From Desulfuromonas sp. (GTDB taxonomy: Bacteria; Desulfobacterota; Desulfuromonadia; Desulfuromonadales; BM103): DNA of 64,000 bases. Positions 40,311-47,640 of this stretch are shown here, piece after piece; position 1 is the first letter of the stretch; each line of letters begins with the position of its first letter. Under the pieces are notes generated by a model. It did not search any database. It saw only the letters and a program-made list of their open reading frames with translations, and had not been told where the DNA came from. The translations under genes and the position numbers were made by a program. Where the stretch lies: assembly GCA_012026975.1 (NCBI GenBank), contig VEPG01000008.1, forward strand, positions 22,744-86,743. Reading direction: 5' to 3'.

Positions 40311-41267
40311 ATGTTCACCTTCCTTGAAACCTTTGCCGATCTGGTCGTGATTCGCCTGCTGGGGCTGGATCGGGCCACGCACCTTGGCGGAGCCCTGCAT
40401 TTCTTCATCTACGACACGCTGAAGATCTTCATCCTCCTCGCCACCATCATCTTCTGCGTCGCCATCGTCCGCTCCTGGTTTCCGCCGGAGCGGACCAAAC
40501 GGATTCTTGCTCATGAACGGGAATACGTCGGCAACGTCATGGCGGCACTGCTCGGCATCGTCACCCCGTTCTGCTCCTGCTCGGCGGTGCCGCTCTTTAT
40601 CGGCTTCGTCGAATCGGGGGTGCCGCTGGGGGTGACCTTCTCCTTTCTGATCTCCTCGCCGATGGTCAACGAAGTGGCCCTGATCCTGCTGTGGGGGATG
40701 TTCGGCTGGCGGATCTCCCTGATCTACATCGGCACGGGCCTCGTGGTGGCGATCGTCGCCGGCATCGTCATCGGCCGGCTGAAGATGGAGAAGTGCGTCC
40801 AGGATTACGTCTGGGAGATCAAGGTTGGGGATGTCGCTGTTGCCGAGCGGAATTGGCCGGAACGCTTCGCCTACGCCCGCGGCTACACCAGCGGTCTGCT
40901 GAAAAAGATCTGGCCCTATGTGGTGATCGGCATCGGCATCGGCGCCTTCATCCACGGCTACGTGCCGCAGGACTTTTTGGTCAAATGGGCCGGACGCGAC
41001 AATCCCTTGGCGGTGCCACTGGCGGTCGCTCTCGGCGTGCCGCTCTACGCCAACGCCGCCGGGGTGATCCCCATCGTCCAGGCGCTGACCGCCAAGGGGA
41101 TGGCGATCGGCACGGTGCTCGCCTTCATGATGGCGGTCACCGCCTTGTCGCTGCCGGAGGCGGTGATTTTGAGCAATGTCCTGAAAAAACCGTTGCTGGC
41201 GACCTTCTTCGGGGTGGTGGCCGTGGCGATCACCATGGTTGGCTACCTGTTCAACGTCATCCTGTGA
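40311..41267 (+). CDS. DUF318 permease (ArsP-like)
   Basis: 318-residue membrane protein with about eight spans. The family hallmark is TPFCSCSAVPLFIGFVESGV (about 84-103), with a CxC pair in a membrane helix, followed by SSPMVNEVALIL. Family members include ArsP, a transporter for trivalent organoarsenicals, and other permeases in ars loci. Its position right after arsR supports a role in arsenic efflux. A 47-base palindromic repeat separates it from the next gene. Confidence 0.9.
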   Translation: MFTFLETFADLVVIRLLGLDRATHLGGALHFFIYDTLKIFILLATIIFCVAIVRSWFPPERTKRILAHEREYVGNVMAALLGIVTPFCSCSAVPLFIGFVESGVPLGVTFSFLISSPMVNEVALILLWGMFGWRISLIYIGTGLVVAIVAGIVIGRLKMEKCVQDYVWEIKVGDVAVAERNWPERFAYARGYTSGLLKKIWPYVVIGIGIGAFIHGYVPQDFLVKWAGRDNPLAVPLAVALGVPLYANAAGVIPIVQALTAKGMAIGTVLAFMMAVTALSLPEAVILSNVLKKPLLATFFGVVAVAITMVGYLFNVIL

Positions 41268-41277
41268 TCGATTATCC

Positions 41278-41324
41278 GTAGGGGCGCATTGCATGCGCCC
41301 TGGGCGGACGCAGTCCGCCCCTAC
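41278..41324. repeat. Palindromic repeat (REP-like) in the ars operon
   Basis: Outer arms GTAGGGGCG (41278-41286) and CGCCCCTAC (41316-41324) enclose two smaller hairpins, GGGCGCA..TGCGCCC and GGGCGGAC..GTCCGCCC, so a cloverleaf-like structure is possible. Related to the elements at 50509-50560 and in uvrA. Confidence 0.75.
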
Positions 41325-41347
41325 GCCACATTAAAAGGAGACACAAG

Positions 41348-41575
41348 ATGAAGATCGAAGTCCTCGGCAGCGGCTGCGCCAAGTGCACACAGCTCTACGA
41401 CAACGTGAAAAAAGCCCTGGCCCTGGCCGGCAAGGCGGCGGAGGTGGTCAAGGTCCAGGACATCCCCACGATCATGAAATACGGGGTGATGAGCACCCCG
41501 GCGCTGGTCATCGACGGCAAGGTGATGTTCTCCGGGAAGCTGGCAACGCCCGAGGAGATTGGGGGGATGCTGTGA
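41348..41575 (+). CDS. Small glutaredoxin-like / redox-active disulfide protein (TM0996/MTH895 family)
   Basis: 75-residue thioredoxin-fold protein. Active site CAKC in EVLGSGCAKCTQLYDNVKKA (residues 4-23); cis-Pro STPALVIDGKVMFSGKL (about 48). These mini-thioredoxins are common in arsenic clusters next to DUF318 permeases and may pass electrons or arsenic thiols. AAGGAGA precedes the ATG; the stop overlaps the GTG of the next gene. Confidence 0.92.
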   Translation: MKIEVLGSGCAKCTQLYDNVKKALALAGKAAEVVKVQDIPTIMKYGVMSTPALVIDGKVMFSGKLATPEEIGGML

Positions 41576-41952
41576 AGCGGATATTGGCCGCAATGGGTCT
41601 GGCGCTGACCGTCACGGCGGCCCACGCCGAACTCCCCTCGGCAACGGCAGCCATTGCCACCCAGGCGTTGGCCTCGGGCAAGCCGACGGTCATCGACCTG
41701 GGAGCCCGTACCTGCATCCCCTGCAAACAGATGGCACCGGTCCTGGAGGAGTTGGCTGGCGCCTACAAGGGCAAGGCCAACATCCTGTTCATCGATGTGC
41801 GCGAGGATAATCCCGCCGCCAGCCGGTTCGGCATCCAGATGATCCCGACTCAGATTTTTTTCGATGCCAAGGGCAAGGAGATCAGTCGCCATGTCGGCTT
41901 CATGGATAAACCTGACATCATCAAGGGGCTGCAAGCAGCGGGACTGAAGTGA
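41572..41952 (+). CDS. Exported thioredoxin
   Basis: 126-residue thioredoxin-fold protein with an N-terminal signal (MKRILAAMGLALTVTAAHA). Active site CIPC in GARTCIPCKQMAPVLEEL (about 40-57) and cis-Pro QMIPTQIFFDAKG (about 88). Start is GTG at 41572, overlapping the previous stop (GTGA). With the CcdA-like membrane protein that follows, it can receive electrons from the cytoplasm and keep a periplasmic partner reduced. Confidence 0.9.
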   Translation: MKRILAAMGLALTVTAAHAELPSATAAIATQALASGKPTVIDLGARTCIPCKQMAPVLEELAGAYKGKANILFIDVREDNPAASRFGIQMIPTQIFFDAKGKEISRHVGFMDKPDIIKGLQAAGLK

Positions 41953-42635
41953 CATTTCTCGATAACATCGAGCAGATCATCGCCGCCTACCCGCTGGTGG
42001 CCTTCGGCGCGGTCTTCCTGGCCGGGGTGCTCTCCTCGGCGTCGCCCTGCGTGTTGGCGACCATCCCGCTGGTGGTCGGCTTCGTCGGTGGTTATGCCGA
42101 AGGGGACCGCTGGAAAGCCTTTTGCTACACGCTAGCCTTCATTCTCGGTTTGTCGCTGACCTTCACCGCCTTTGGCGCGGCGGCGGGGCTGCTGGGGACG
42201 ATGTTCGGCACCCTCGGCGGCTGGTGGTACATAGCGGCCGGCGCCGTGGCGGTGGTGATGGGACTGCAGATGGCCGGCCTGTACGAAATACGCCTGCCGA
42301 TCAAGCGAGAGTTCAAGCCGAAAAGGGGAGGGATGGTCGGCGCGTTCCTGCTCGGGCTGTTCTTCGGGGTGGCCTCCTCGCCTTGCGCCACACCGGTACT
42401 GGTGGTGCTTCTCACCCTGGTGGCGACCAAGGGTGAAGTCCTCTACGGCATCGCCCTGCTCTTTGTCTACGCCATCGGCCACTGCCTGCTGATGCTGGCG
42501 GCCGGCACGTTCACCGGCTTCGTCGAGGCGTTCATCCAGGCCAAGGGGATGGTCGACTTCTCTACCTGGGCAAAACGCATCGGCGGGGTGGTCATCGCAT
42601 GTGTTGGTGGCTGGTTCATCTGGCAAGCTTATTGA
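41949..42635 (+). CDS. CcdA/DsbD-type transmembrane thiol-disulfide carrier
   Basis: 228-residue protein with six spans, moving reducing power across the membrane. The two redox cysteines are in SSASPCVLATIPLVVGF (about 33) and VASSPCATPVLVVLL (about 143), the internal-repeat layout of CcdA. GTG start at 41949 overlaps the thioredoxin stop. Together the genes at 41348-42635 form a thiol relay inside the ars operon. Confidence 0.92.
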   Translation: MTFLDNIEQIIAAYPLVAFGAVFLAGVLSSASPCVLATIPLVVGFVGGYAEGDRWKAFCYTLAFILGLSLTFTAFGAAAGLLGTMFGTLGGWWYIAAGAVAVVMGLQMAGLYEIRLPIKREFKPKRGGMVGAFLLGLFFGVASSPCATPVLVVLLTLVATKGEVLYGIALLFVYAIGHCLLMLAAGTFTGFVEAFIQAKGMVDFSTWAKRIGGVVIACVGGWFIWQAY

Positions 42636-42643
42636 GGAATTCC

Positions 42644-43063
42644 ATGAAAAAACGCGTCCTATTCCTGTGTACCCACAACTCCTGCCGCTCGCAGATGGCG
42701 GAAGGGCTGGTCAACCATTACCTCGGCGATCGCTTCCAGGCGTTTTCCGCCGGCACCGAGGCGACCCGGGTCAACCCCCTAGCCGCCAGAGTGCTGGGGG
42801 AACTCGGTATCGACATCAGCGGCCACCGCTCCAAGACGCTCGACGAATTTAGCGGTCAGCCTTTCGACTATGTGATCACCCTGTGCGGCGACGCCAACGA
42901 GAAATGTCCTTTGTTCTTCGGCGGGGTAGAGCGGGTGCACATCGGCTTCGACGACCCGTCGCGGGTGCATGGTCGCGACAATGAGGTGCTGCCCGAGTAC
43001 CGGCGGGTGCGGGATGAAATCAAGGAACGCATCACGCAATTTCTTCTGGAGAATAACGTATGA
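42644..43063 (+). CDS. arsC: Arsenate reductase, low-molecular-weight phosphatase type
   Basis: 139-residue enzyme reducing As(V) to As(III). The P-loop CTHNSCRS (residues 8-15, CX5R) is at the N-terminus; the resolving cysteine region is VITLCGDANEKCPLF (about 76-90), as in thioredoxin-coupled ArsC of Staphylococcus. This fits the thioredoxin genes in the operon. GAGG lies before the ATG; the stop overlaps the acr3 start (ATGA). Confidence 0.95.
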   Translation: MKKRVLFLCTHNSCRSQMAEGLVNHYLGDRFQAFSAGTEATRVNPLAARVLGELGIDISGHRSKTLDEFSGQPFDYVITLCGDANEKCPLFFGGVERVHIGFDDPSRVHGRDNEVLPEYRRVRDEIKERITQFLLENNV

Positions 43064-44130
43064 GTGGCAAGCAGATGAGCTTCTTCGACAAGTACCTGAC
43101 CGTCTGGGTCGCCCTATGCATGGCGGTCGGCGTCGGATCGGGCAAGATCATGCCGGAGGCGGTCGCGGCGCTGCGCGGGCTGGAGTTCGGCGCGGGGTCG
43201 CGGATCAACATCCCGATCGCCGTGCTGATCTGGCTGATGGTCTACCCGATGATGCTCAAGGTCGATTTCGGCTCGGTCCTGAATGTCGGCAAAAACCCCA
43301 AGGGGTTGTTCGTCACCCTCTTCGTCAACTGGGTGGTCAAACCGTTCAGCATGGCCTTTTTCGCCTGGCTCTTCTTCCGGCTGGTCTTCACCCCGTGGAT
43401 CGGCCCTGGCGAGGCCGACCAGTACATCGCCGGCAGCATCATCCTCGCCGCCGCCCCCTGCACCGCCATGGTCTTCGTCTGGAGCTACCTGACCGACGGC
43501 GACCCGGCCTACACCCTGGTGCAGGTGTCGGTCAATGACCTTCTGATGCTGCTCTTCTTCGCGCCGATCGTCAAATTTCTGGTGGCCGGGGCCTCCAACC
43601 TGATCGTCCCCTTCGGCATCCTCTTCACCTCGGTGGCGGTGTTCATCGTCATCCCGCTGGTGGCCGGGGTCGTCACCCGCTCCGCTTTGATCAGGTCTCA
43701 TGGCCCGGACTGGTTCAACAATGCCTTCCTGCCCAAACTTCATCCGGTAGCGATCACGGCCCTGCTCGCGACGCTGGTGCTGATCTTTGCCTTCCAGGCC
43801 GACAACATCACCTCCCGACTCTTCCACGTGCTGCTGATCGCCGTGCCGATTACCGTGCAGGTCTACTTCAACTCGTCGCTGGCCTACGCGTTGATGAAAT
43901 GGCTGAAGGTTCCCTACACCGTGGCGGCGCCGGGGGCGTTGATCGGGGCGAGCAACTTCTTCGAGCTGGCGGTGGCGGTGGCCATCACCCTGTTCGGGCC
44001 GGAATCCGGGGCGGCGCTGGCCTGCGTGGTCGGCGTGCTGGTTGAGGTGCCGGTGATGCTTTCGGTCTGTTCGGTCTGCAACCGGACGAGACACTGGTTC
44101 CCGGTCATGAAATCGTCCCGGCGGAACTGA
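43060..44130 (+). CDS. acr3: ACR3-family arsenite efflux permease
   Basis: 356-residue membrane protein with about ten spans exporting arsenite. The ACR3 core is present: PIAVLIWLMVYPMMLKVDF (about 48-66), LAAAPCTAMVFVWSYL (about 128-143) with the essential cysteine, and IGASNFFELAVAVAI (about 292-306). It completes the reduction-and-export route with arsC. Downstream, about 165 bases separate it from the DUF3124 gene. Confidence 0.96.
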   Translation: MSGKQMSFFDKYLTVWVALCMAVGVGSGKIMPEAVAALRGLEFGAGSRINIPIAVLIWLMVYPMMLKVDFGSVLNVGKNPKGLFVTLFVNWVVKPFSMAFFAWLFFRLVFTPWIGPGEADQYIAGSIILAAAPCTAMVFVWSYLTDGDPAYTLVQVSVNDLLMLLFFAPIVKFLVAGASNLIVPFGILFTSVAVFIVIPLVAGVVTRSALIRSHGPDWFNNAFLPKLHPVAITALLATLVLIFAFQADNITSRLFHVLLIAVPITVQVYFNSSLAYALMKWLKVPYTVAAPGALIGASNFFELAVAVAITLFGPESGAALACVVGVLVEVPVMLSVCSVCNRTRHWFPVMKSSRRN

Positions 44131-44295
44131 TTGCCAAGGTCGGGCTGCTGGCCGCGGCGCAGTTGCTCGACGGGAAAGGCTGCGGCTGCAAATTTTGCCG
44201 GATCAATGGACGGTTCTGCGGACGGCAGGCAGGTTTGCGCTATACTTCAAGGACAGCAGGGGTTTGCCTCCAAATTGCCACGTCAGGGGTCGGTT

Positions 44296-44784
44296 ATGAT
44301 GAAAAAGACTTTTCAACGCTGGTCGCTTGCCGTTGCCGCTGGTGCCGTGCTGCTCGCCACCCTTCCCCAGCCTGCGCGGGCCGCTGCGGATGTCCTGCTG
44401 GCCAGGGGGCAGACGGTTTACGTGCCGGTCTACTCGAATATCTTTACCGCGCCGAAGGCGGTGCCGATCCACCTGGCCAACATCCTGACCATCCGCAATA
44501 CTGACCTCCGCAATGCCATTCGGGTGACCAGCGCCGATTATTACGATACCAAGGGGACGCTCGTCAGGAAGTACTACCAGACGAGCGTCACTCTGGCGCC
44601 CATGGAGACCACCTATGTCTATTTGTCGGAACGGGATCAGGAAGGGGGCTTCGGCGCCAACTTCATTGTCCGCTGGCAGGCTGACAAAGACGTAAACGTC
44701 CCGATCATCGAATGCCTGATGATCGGCAACGAGGGGCGGGCGTTCGTCAGCCCTGGTCAGGCTATCCGGGAGGAGACCAAGTAG
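44296..44784 (+). CDS. DUF3124 exported protein
   Basis: 162-residue protein with a signal peptide (about residues 1-30, ending PARAAA). The mature domain (TVYVPVYSNIFT; LANILTIRNTDLRNAIRVTS; ETTYVYLSERDQEGGFGANF) matches my memory of DUF3124, a periplasmic beta-rich domain of unknown function. Two adjacent ATGs (44296 and 44299) are possible. It ends 11 bases from the convergent CDF-like gene. Confidence 0.8.
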   Translation: MMKKTFQRWSLAVAAGAVLLATLPQPARAAADVLLARGQTVYVPVYSNIFTAPKAVPIHLANILTIRNTDLRNAIRVTSADYYDTKGTLVRKYYQTSVTLAPMETTYVYLSERDQEGGFGANFIVRWQADKDVNVPIIECLMIGNEGRAFVSPGQAIREETK

Positions 44785-44795
44785 CCGGCTGCGAT

Positions 44796-45443
44796 TTACC
44801 CGCCACAGCTACAATGACAGGAACACTCCATCCCGCGGGCCTTGGCAAAGGCCTCCCGCCCTTCCTTCCACGTCAGCCAGGCGATCCCCAGGGAGCCGAT
44901 GGCGTCGAGACTGGCGATGCCGGTCAGTTCGAAACCGGTGCTAGCGACCAGCAGCACCACCGAAAGATACAGGCAAGCCCGGGAACAGGCCGCGTCGGCC
45001 AGGATCGCCGGGGAGTTCAGTTCCCTGCCAACCTTGACCTTATAGTGGATCAGCAGCCACATGAATGACATGGACACCAACGAGACGACCACCCCCCACA
45101 AAGTCGTCTCCGGGCGATGCTGCTGGACCAGATTGAGCACGGCCATCAAAACCAGGCCGGCGGTCAGAGCGTAGAACGCCCCGCCGGTGATGCGCAGGGC
45201 GCGTTGCTCAAAGGCGTCCCGGGTTTCCCCCTGGTTGTTTTGGATGCGGCGGAGCATGTGCCAGACACCGATCGCCGAGATCACCTCGATGAAGGAGTCG
45301 ACGCCGAAGCCGAACAGTGCCAAGGTCTCATCGGCACTGCCCAGAACCATGGAAACGATACCTTCGACAAAGTTGTAGCCGATGGTAAGAATGGCCAGCA
45401 GATTGGCAGTAGCAAGCAGGCGGTCACGGGTAGCTTGTTGCAT
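44796..45443 (-). CDS. CDF-like cation transporter family membrane protein with cysteine-rich tail
   Basis: 215-residue membrane protein with about five to six spans. The layout and the FGFGVDSFIEVISA segment (about 48-61) resemble cation-diffusion-facilitator proteins, with Asp in the expected second-helix position; the second metal motif is weak (LADAACSRACLYLS, about 147-160) and histidines are absent. The C-terminus ends ECSCHCSCGG, a metal-binding tail, in place of the usual cytoplasmic domain. The start at 45443 is chosen because the upstream gene ends at 45449; a longer frame reaches 45500. Metal export is inferred, with moderate trust. Confidence 0.72.
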   Translation of the reverse strand: MQQATRDRLLATANLLAILTIGYNFVEGIVSMVLGSADETLALFGFGVDSFIEVISAIGVWHMLRRIQNNQGETRDAFEQRALRITGGAFYALTAGLVLMAVLNLVQQHRPETTLWGVVVSLVSMSFMWLLIHYKVKVGRELNSPAILADAACSRACLYLSVVLLVASTGFELTGIASLDAIGSLGIAWLTWKEGREAFAKARGMECSCHCSCGG

Positions 45444-45448
45444 GCCTG

Positions 45449-45928
45449 TCAGCTTTGCCGCAACCGCGGCTTGCGTTCGCTGTGCCACCACTTGAGGCAT
45501 TCCCGCAACCGGTCGAGATGCTCCTGGTCGTGGGCGCCCAACCCCGCGAACAGGGCTGCAAGCCGTTGGTTGTAAAAATGCATGGCATTGTTGACGTGGA
45601 CCTTGACGAACTGCTGCTCCATCTCCACCGCCAGGCGCAGCGCCTCCTCCTCACCCAGACACCTGTGGTCAAGAGCCCTGACCATTCCTTCCGCCAACTG
45701 CACGGCCGCGTCGATGCTCTCCCAGGCAATCTTTCCGACAGCATCGAGTTCCTTTTCGGGAGCCTGCATGACCAGGTCGATCTGCCGGGCATGGGCACGT
45801 TCATCGCCGCCAAGCTTTTGAAACACGCTGCGTACTTCCGGAGCATAGGCGGCGTCGACCGCCAGCCGTTGGTAAATTTCACCGGCAAGGGTTTCAATCT
45901 TATGGCAATCGCTCAAAAATCCTCTCAT
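45449..45928 (-). CDS. Ferritin-like four-helix protein 1
   Basis: 159-residue protein predicted to be almost all helix. Possible diiron ligands are spread as in rubrerythrin-like proteins: KIETLAGEIYQRLA (about 10-23), GDERAHARQ (about 41-49, ExxH), EEEALRLAVEMEQQ (about 93-106) and HDQEHLDRLRE (about 133-143, ExxH). It lacks a rubredoxin domain. It is 6 bases upstream of the CDF-like gene and 49 bases after a related gene, so the three form a unit, perhaps for iron or metal handling under oxidative stress. Function inferred from fold only. Confidence 0.78.
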   Translation of the reverse strand: MRGFLSDCHKIETLAGEIYQRLAVDAAYAPEVRSVFQKLGGDERAHARQIDLVMQAPEKELDAVGKIAWESIDAAVQLAEGMVRALDHRCLGEEEALRLAVEMEQQFVKVHVNNAMHFYNQRLAALFAGLGAHDQEHLDRLRECLKWWHSERKPRLRQS

Positions 45929-45977
45929 GGACAGAACCCCCCGTGCTATTTCCTTCCCGCCGATCGCTTAGAGCGGA

Positions 45978-46460
45978 CTATTCCGCCGACGGTTCCCCGG
46001 AAAATTTTTTGATGCGAGCCTGCAACCCTGCCAGATGGGTGTCGTCAGCCCTTGCCAAAGCATCGAACATCTTTTTCATGGAGGATTCCTGAAAAACGAT
46101 CGTATAGGTTGTGTGAATCTTCTGGAAGCGCTTTTCCAGATCTGAGGCCACCCGCAACATCTCCTCTTCGCTCACTGAACTTGCCGTGACCCGCTGCAAC
46201 AGGTCTTCGGCGCGCGCCAGCAGTGCAAGCGCAGCCCCCTCCTCTTCGGCTTTCAATTCCGCAAATACCTTCTCCCGCGACAAACGCATCGCAAGACGTA
46301 CTTGCTGGGCGTGATTCTCCTCGTCGACCGCCATTGTCTGCCAGAGCGCCGCAAGCTCTTCGTCGTTTTGCGCTCGCGCGGCAACAGCCATGGCACGATA
46401 AATTTCGGCAGCTTTGTCTTCCACCAAAGCACAAGTCGTCAAAAACCTGATTGTTTCCAT
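45978..46460 (-). CDS. Ferritin-like four-helix protein 2
   Basis: 160-residue helical protein, a distant paralogue of the next gene: LVEDKAAEIYRAMA (about 12-25), VDEENHAQQVR (about 45-55, ExxH), SEEEMLRVASDLEKRF (about 96-111) and DDTHLAGLQ (about 138-146). The last metal motif has Asp-Thr-His rather than Glu-x-x-His, so its diiron site may be incomplete. First gene of the three-gene minus-strand unit; GGAGA lies upstream. Confidence 0.78.
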   Translation of the reverse strand: METIRFLTTCALVEDKAAEIYRAMAVAARAQNDEELAALWQTMAVDEENHAQQVRLAMRLSREKVFAELKAEEEGAALALLARAEDLLQRVTASSVSEEEMLRVASDLEKRFQKIHTTYTIVFQESSMKKMFDALARADDTHLAGLQARIKKFSGEPSAE

Positions 46461-46723
46461 CTCCGGGTCTCCTCGGTGTGCAAAGATATTTTACCCACTT
46501 GAAGGATATCGCCTCCGGCGGCAGCGGGCAAGAATTATCCCTTGTGTTTCAGGCTTCGCACCCCAGCGGACAGGTGATCAACCAACCCCTCGGCGGGAAA
46601 TTCATCCTGGTCCGCAGCGGTACACATTTCAATCCGGAAGTGTGATGGTTTCCCAGGGTTGCAAGGAGCAATTCCGATAGACTGCCCGCAACTTTGCCGA
46701 TCATCAGCCTGCGGAATGATTCA
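46461..46723. other. Intergenic stretch with a possible coding remnant
   Basis: About 260 bases between the divergent start of the ferritin-like gene and the GntR terminator. A plus-strand frame ending at 46645 reads like protein near its end (SGQVINQPLGGKFILVRSG) but has no start signal or ribosome-binding site. No promoter or repeat stands out. Confidence 0.3.
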
Positions 46724-46769
46724 TCCGACAAAAAAAACCCGCCGGCAGCGGCGGGTTTTTTTTGTCGGA
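46724..46769. terminator. Bidirectional terminator downstream of gntR
   Basis: Perfect 21-base arms (46724-46744, 46749-46769) with a 4-base loop; each arm has CCCGCCG and eight A/T, so both strands end in a run of eight T. Confidence 0.92.
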
Positions 46770-46780
46770 GAGGAGATTGG

Positions 46781-47485
46781 TCAGACATCCACCGGCTGGA
46801 GGGGCGCCGCCGTCTTCTTCCCCTGCTCCTTGGCCAGATTGTGGATGAGCACCTCGGCGCCGATGGTGGCGGTATGCCGGACCAGATTGTCGGCGCGTTC
46901 GCCGTCATGGCTGCGGAAGGCCTCGATGATCTTGCGATGCTCCTGAACCGAGATCTCCATGCGGCCCGGCTGCGCAAGCGAAGCCAGCCGCAGGCGGTTG
47001 AACTTGAGAACCAGCTGGTTGATCAACGCCGCCAGCTTGTCATTGCCGGACGCCTTGATGAACAGTTCATGAAATTCATCGTGGACCCGGAAGAAGCTCT
47101 TGATATCCCCATCGGCGGCAATCTGTTGCAGCTTGGCGTTGATGGCCTCGAGCCGCTCGAGATCCCGCTCCGACATGCGTTCGGCGGCAATCCGGGCGGC
47201 ATGCCCTTCGAGAATGCTCTTGATTGCGTAGAATTCGACCACGTCGCGTTCGGAAAGCGAAGCCACCACCGCGCCCTTGCGCGGGATAACCTCCAGGTAG
47301 CCTTCCGATTCGAGTTGACGAAAAGCCTCGCGGATCGGGGTGCGGCTGATACCGAAGCGCTCGGCCAGCTCCGGCTCGGACACACGTTCGCCGGGCTTGA
47401 GCGAGCCCTTCAGGATCGCATCGCGAATCGTCTCGAGAATCTTTTCGCGCAAGGTCTGGTGTCGTTCGATCGGCTTGCGGCGCAC
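46781..47485 (-). CDS. GntR-family regulator (FCD subfamily), probable regulator of sfrBA
   Basis: 234-residue repressor-type protein. The winged helix is at the N-terminus (LREKILETIRDAILKGSLKP, about 10-29; EPELAERFGISRTPIREAFR, about 36-55), and the all-helical FCD ligand domain follows, with possible metal-binding residues in FRVHDEFHELFIKAS (about 130-144) and HRKIIEAFRSHDG. The start is GTG at 47485 with GGGGG upstream; an in-frame ATG at 47533 lies inside the promoter and operator and is rejected. A 17-base palindrome sits between its own -35 and -10, so it is autoregulated, and a close copy precedes sfrB. Confidence 0.9.
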   Translation of the reverse strand: MRRKPIERHQTLREKILETIRDAILKGSLKPGERVSEPELAERFGISRTPIREAFRQLESEGYLEVIPRKGAVVASLSERDVVEFYAIKSILEGHAARIAAERMSERDLERLEAINAKLQQIAADGDIKSFFRVHDEFHELFIKASGNDKLAALINQLVLKFNRLRLASLAQPGRMEISVQEHRKIIEAFRSHDGERADNLVRHTATIGAEVLIHNLAKEQGKKTAAPLQPVDV

Positions 47486-47515
47486 AGGACTGCCCCCTTT
47501 CCCATGTTCCGGTAA

Positions 47516-47543
47516 ATTGTATACAGTATACAAGCGTTGTCAA
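47516..47543 (-). promoter_or_regulatory. Promoter of gntR
   Basis: On the minus strand TTGACA (47543-47538), 16-base spacer, TACAAT (47521-47516). The spacer and the first part of the -10 are covered by the operator palindrome. Confidence 0.75.
47517..47533. promoter_or_regulatory. GntR operator, perfect palindrome
   Basis: TTGTATAC-A-GTATACAA, 8-base perfect arms around one central base, placed in the core promoter of the GntR gene. Near-identical to 18203-18219. Confidence 0.8.
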
Positions 47544-47640
47544 GTGGTTTCTCCCCATCAGAATCGTCTAACCAAGCTAACTGCTTGCCTTTTCTCATAT
47601 CTCTCGTTATCATCCTCGTTATTGTCCACGGAGTTCGGGA

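Noticed and set aside
44163..44504. Plus-strand frame with GCGCKFC start, overlapping the DUF3124 gene
   Set aside because: No ribosome-binding site, and most of it is out of frame with the signal-peptide-bearing DUF3124 protein; kept only as a weak finding.
46549..46977. Minus-strand frame across the gntR terminator
   Set aside because: It runs through a perfect 21-base terminator stem and overlaps gntR in another frame.
47485..47533. Upstream ATG for gntR at 47533
   Set aside because: It would place the start codon in the operator and upstream of the -10; GTG at 47485 has a proper ribosome-binding site.
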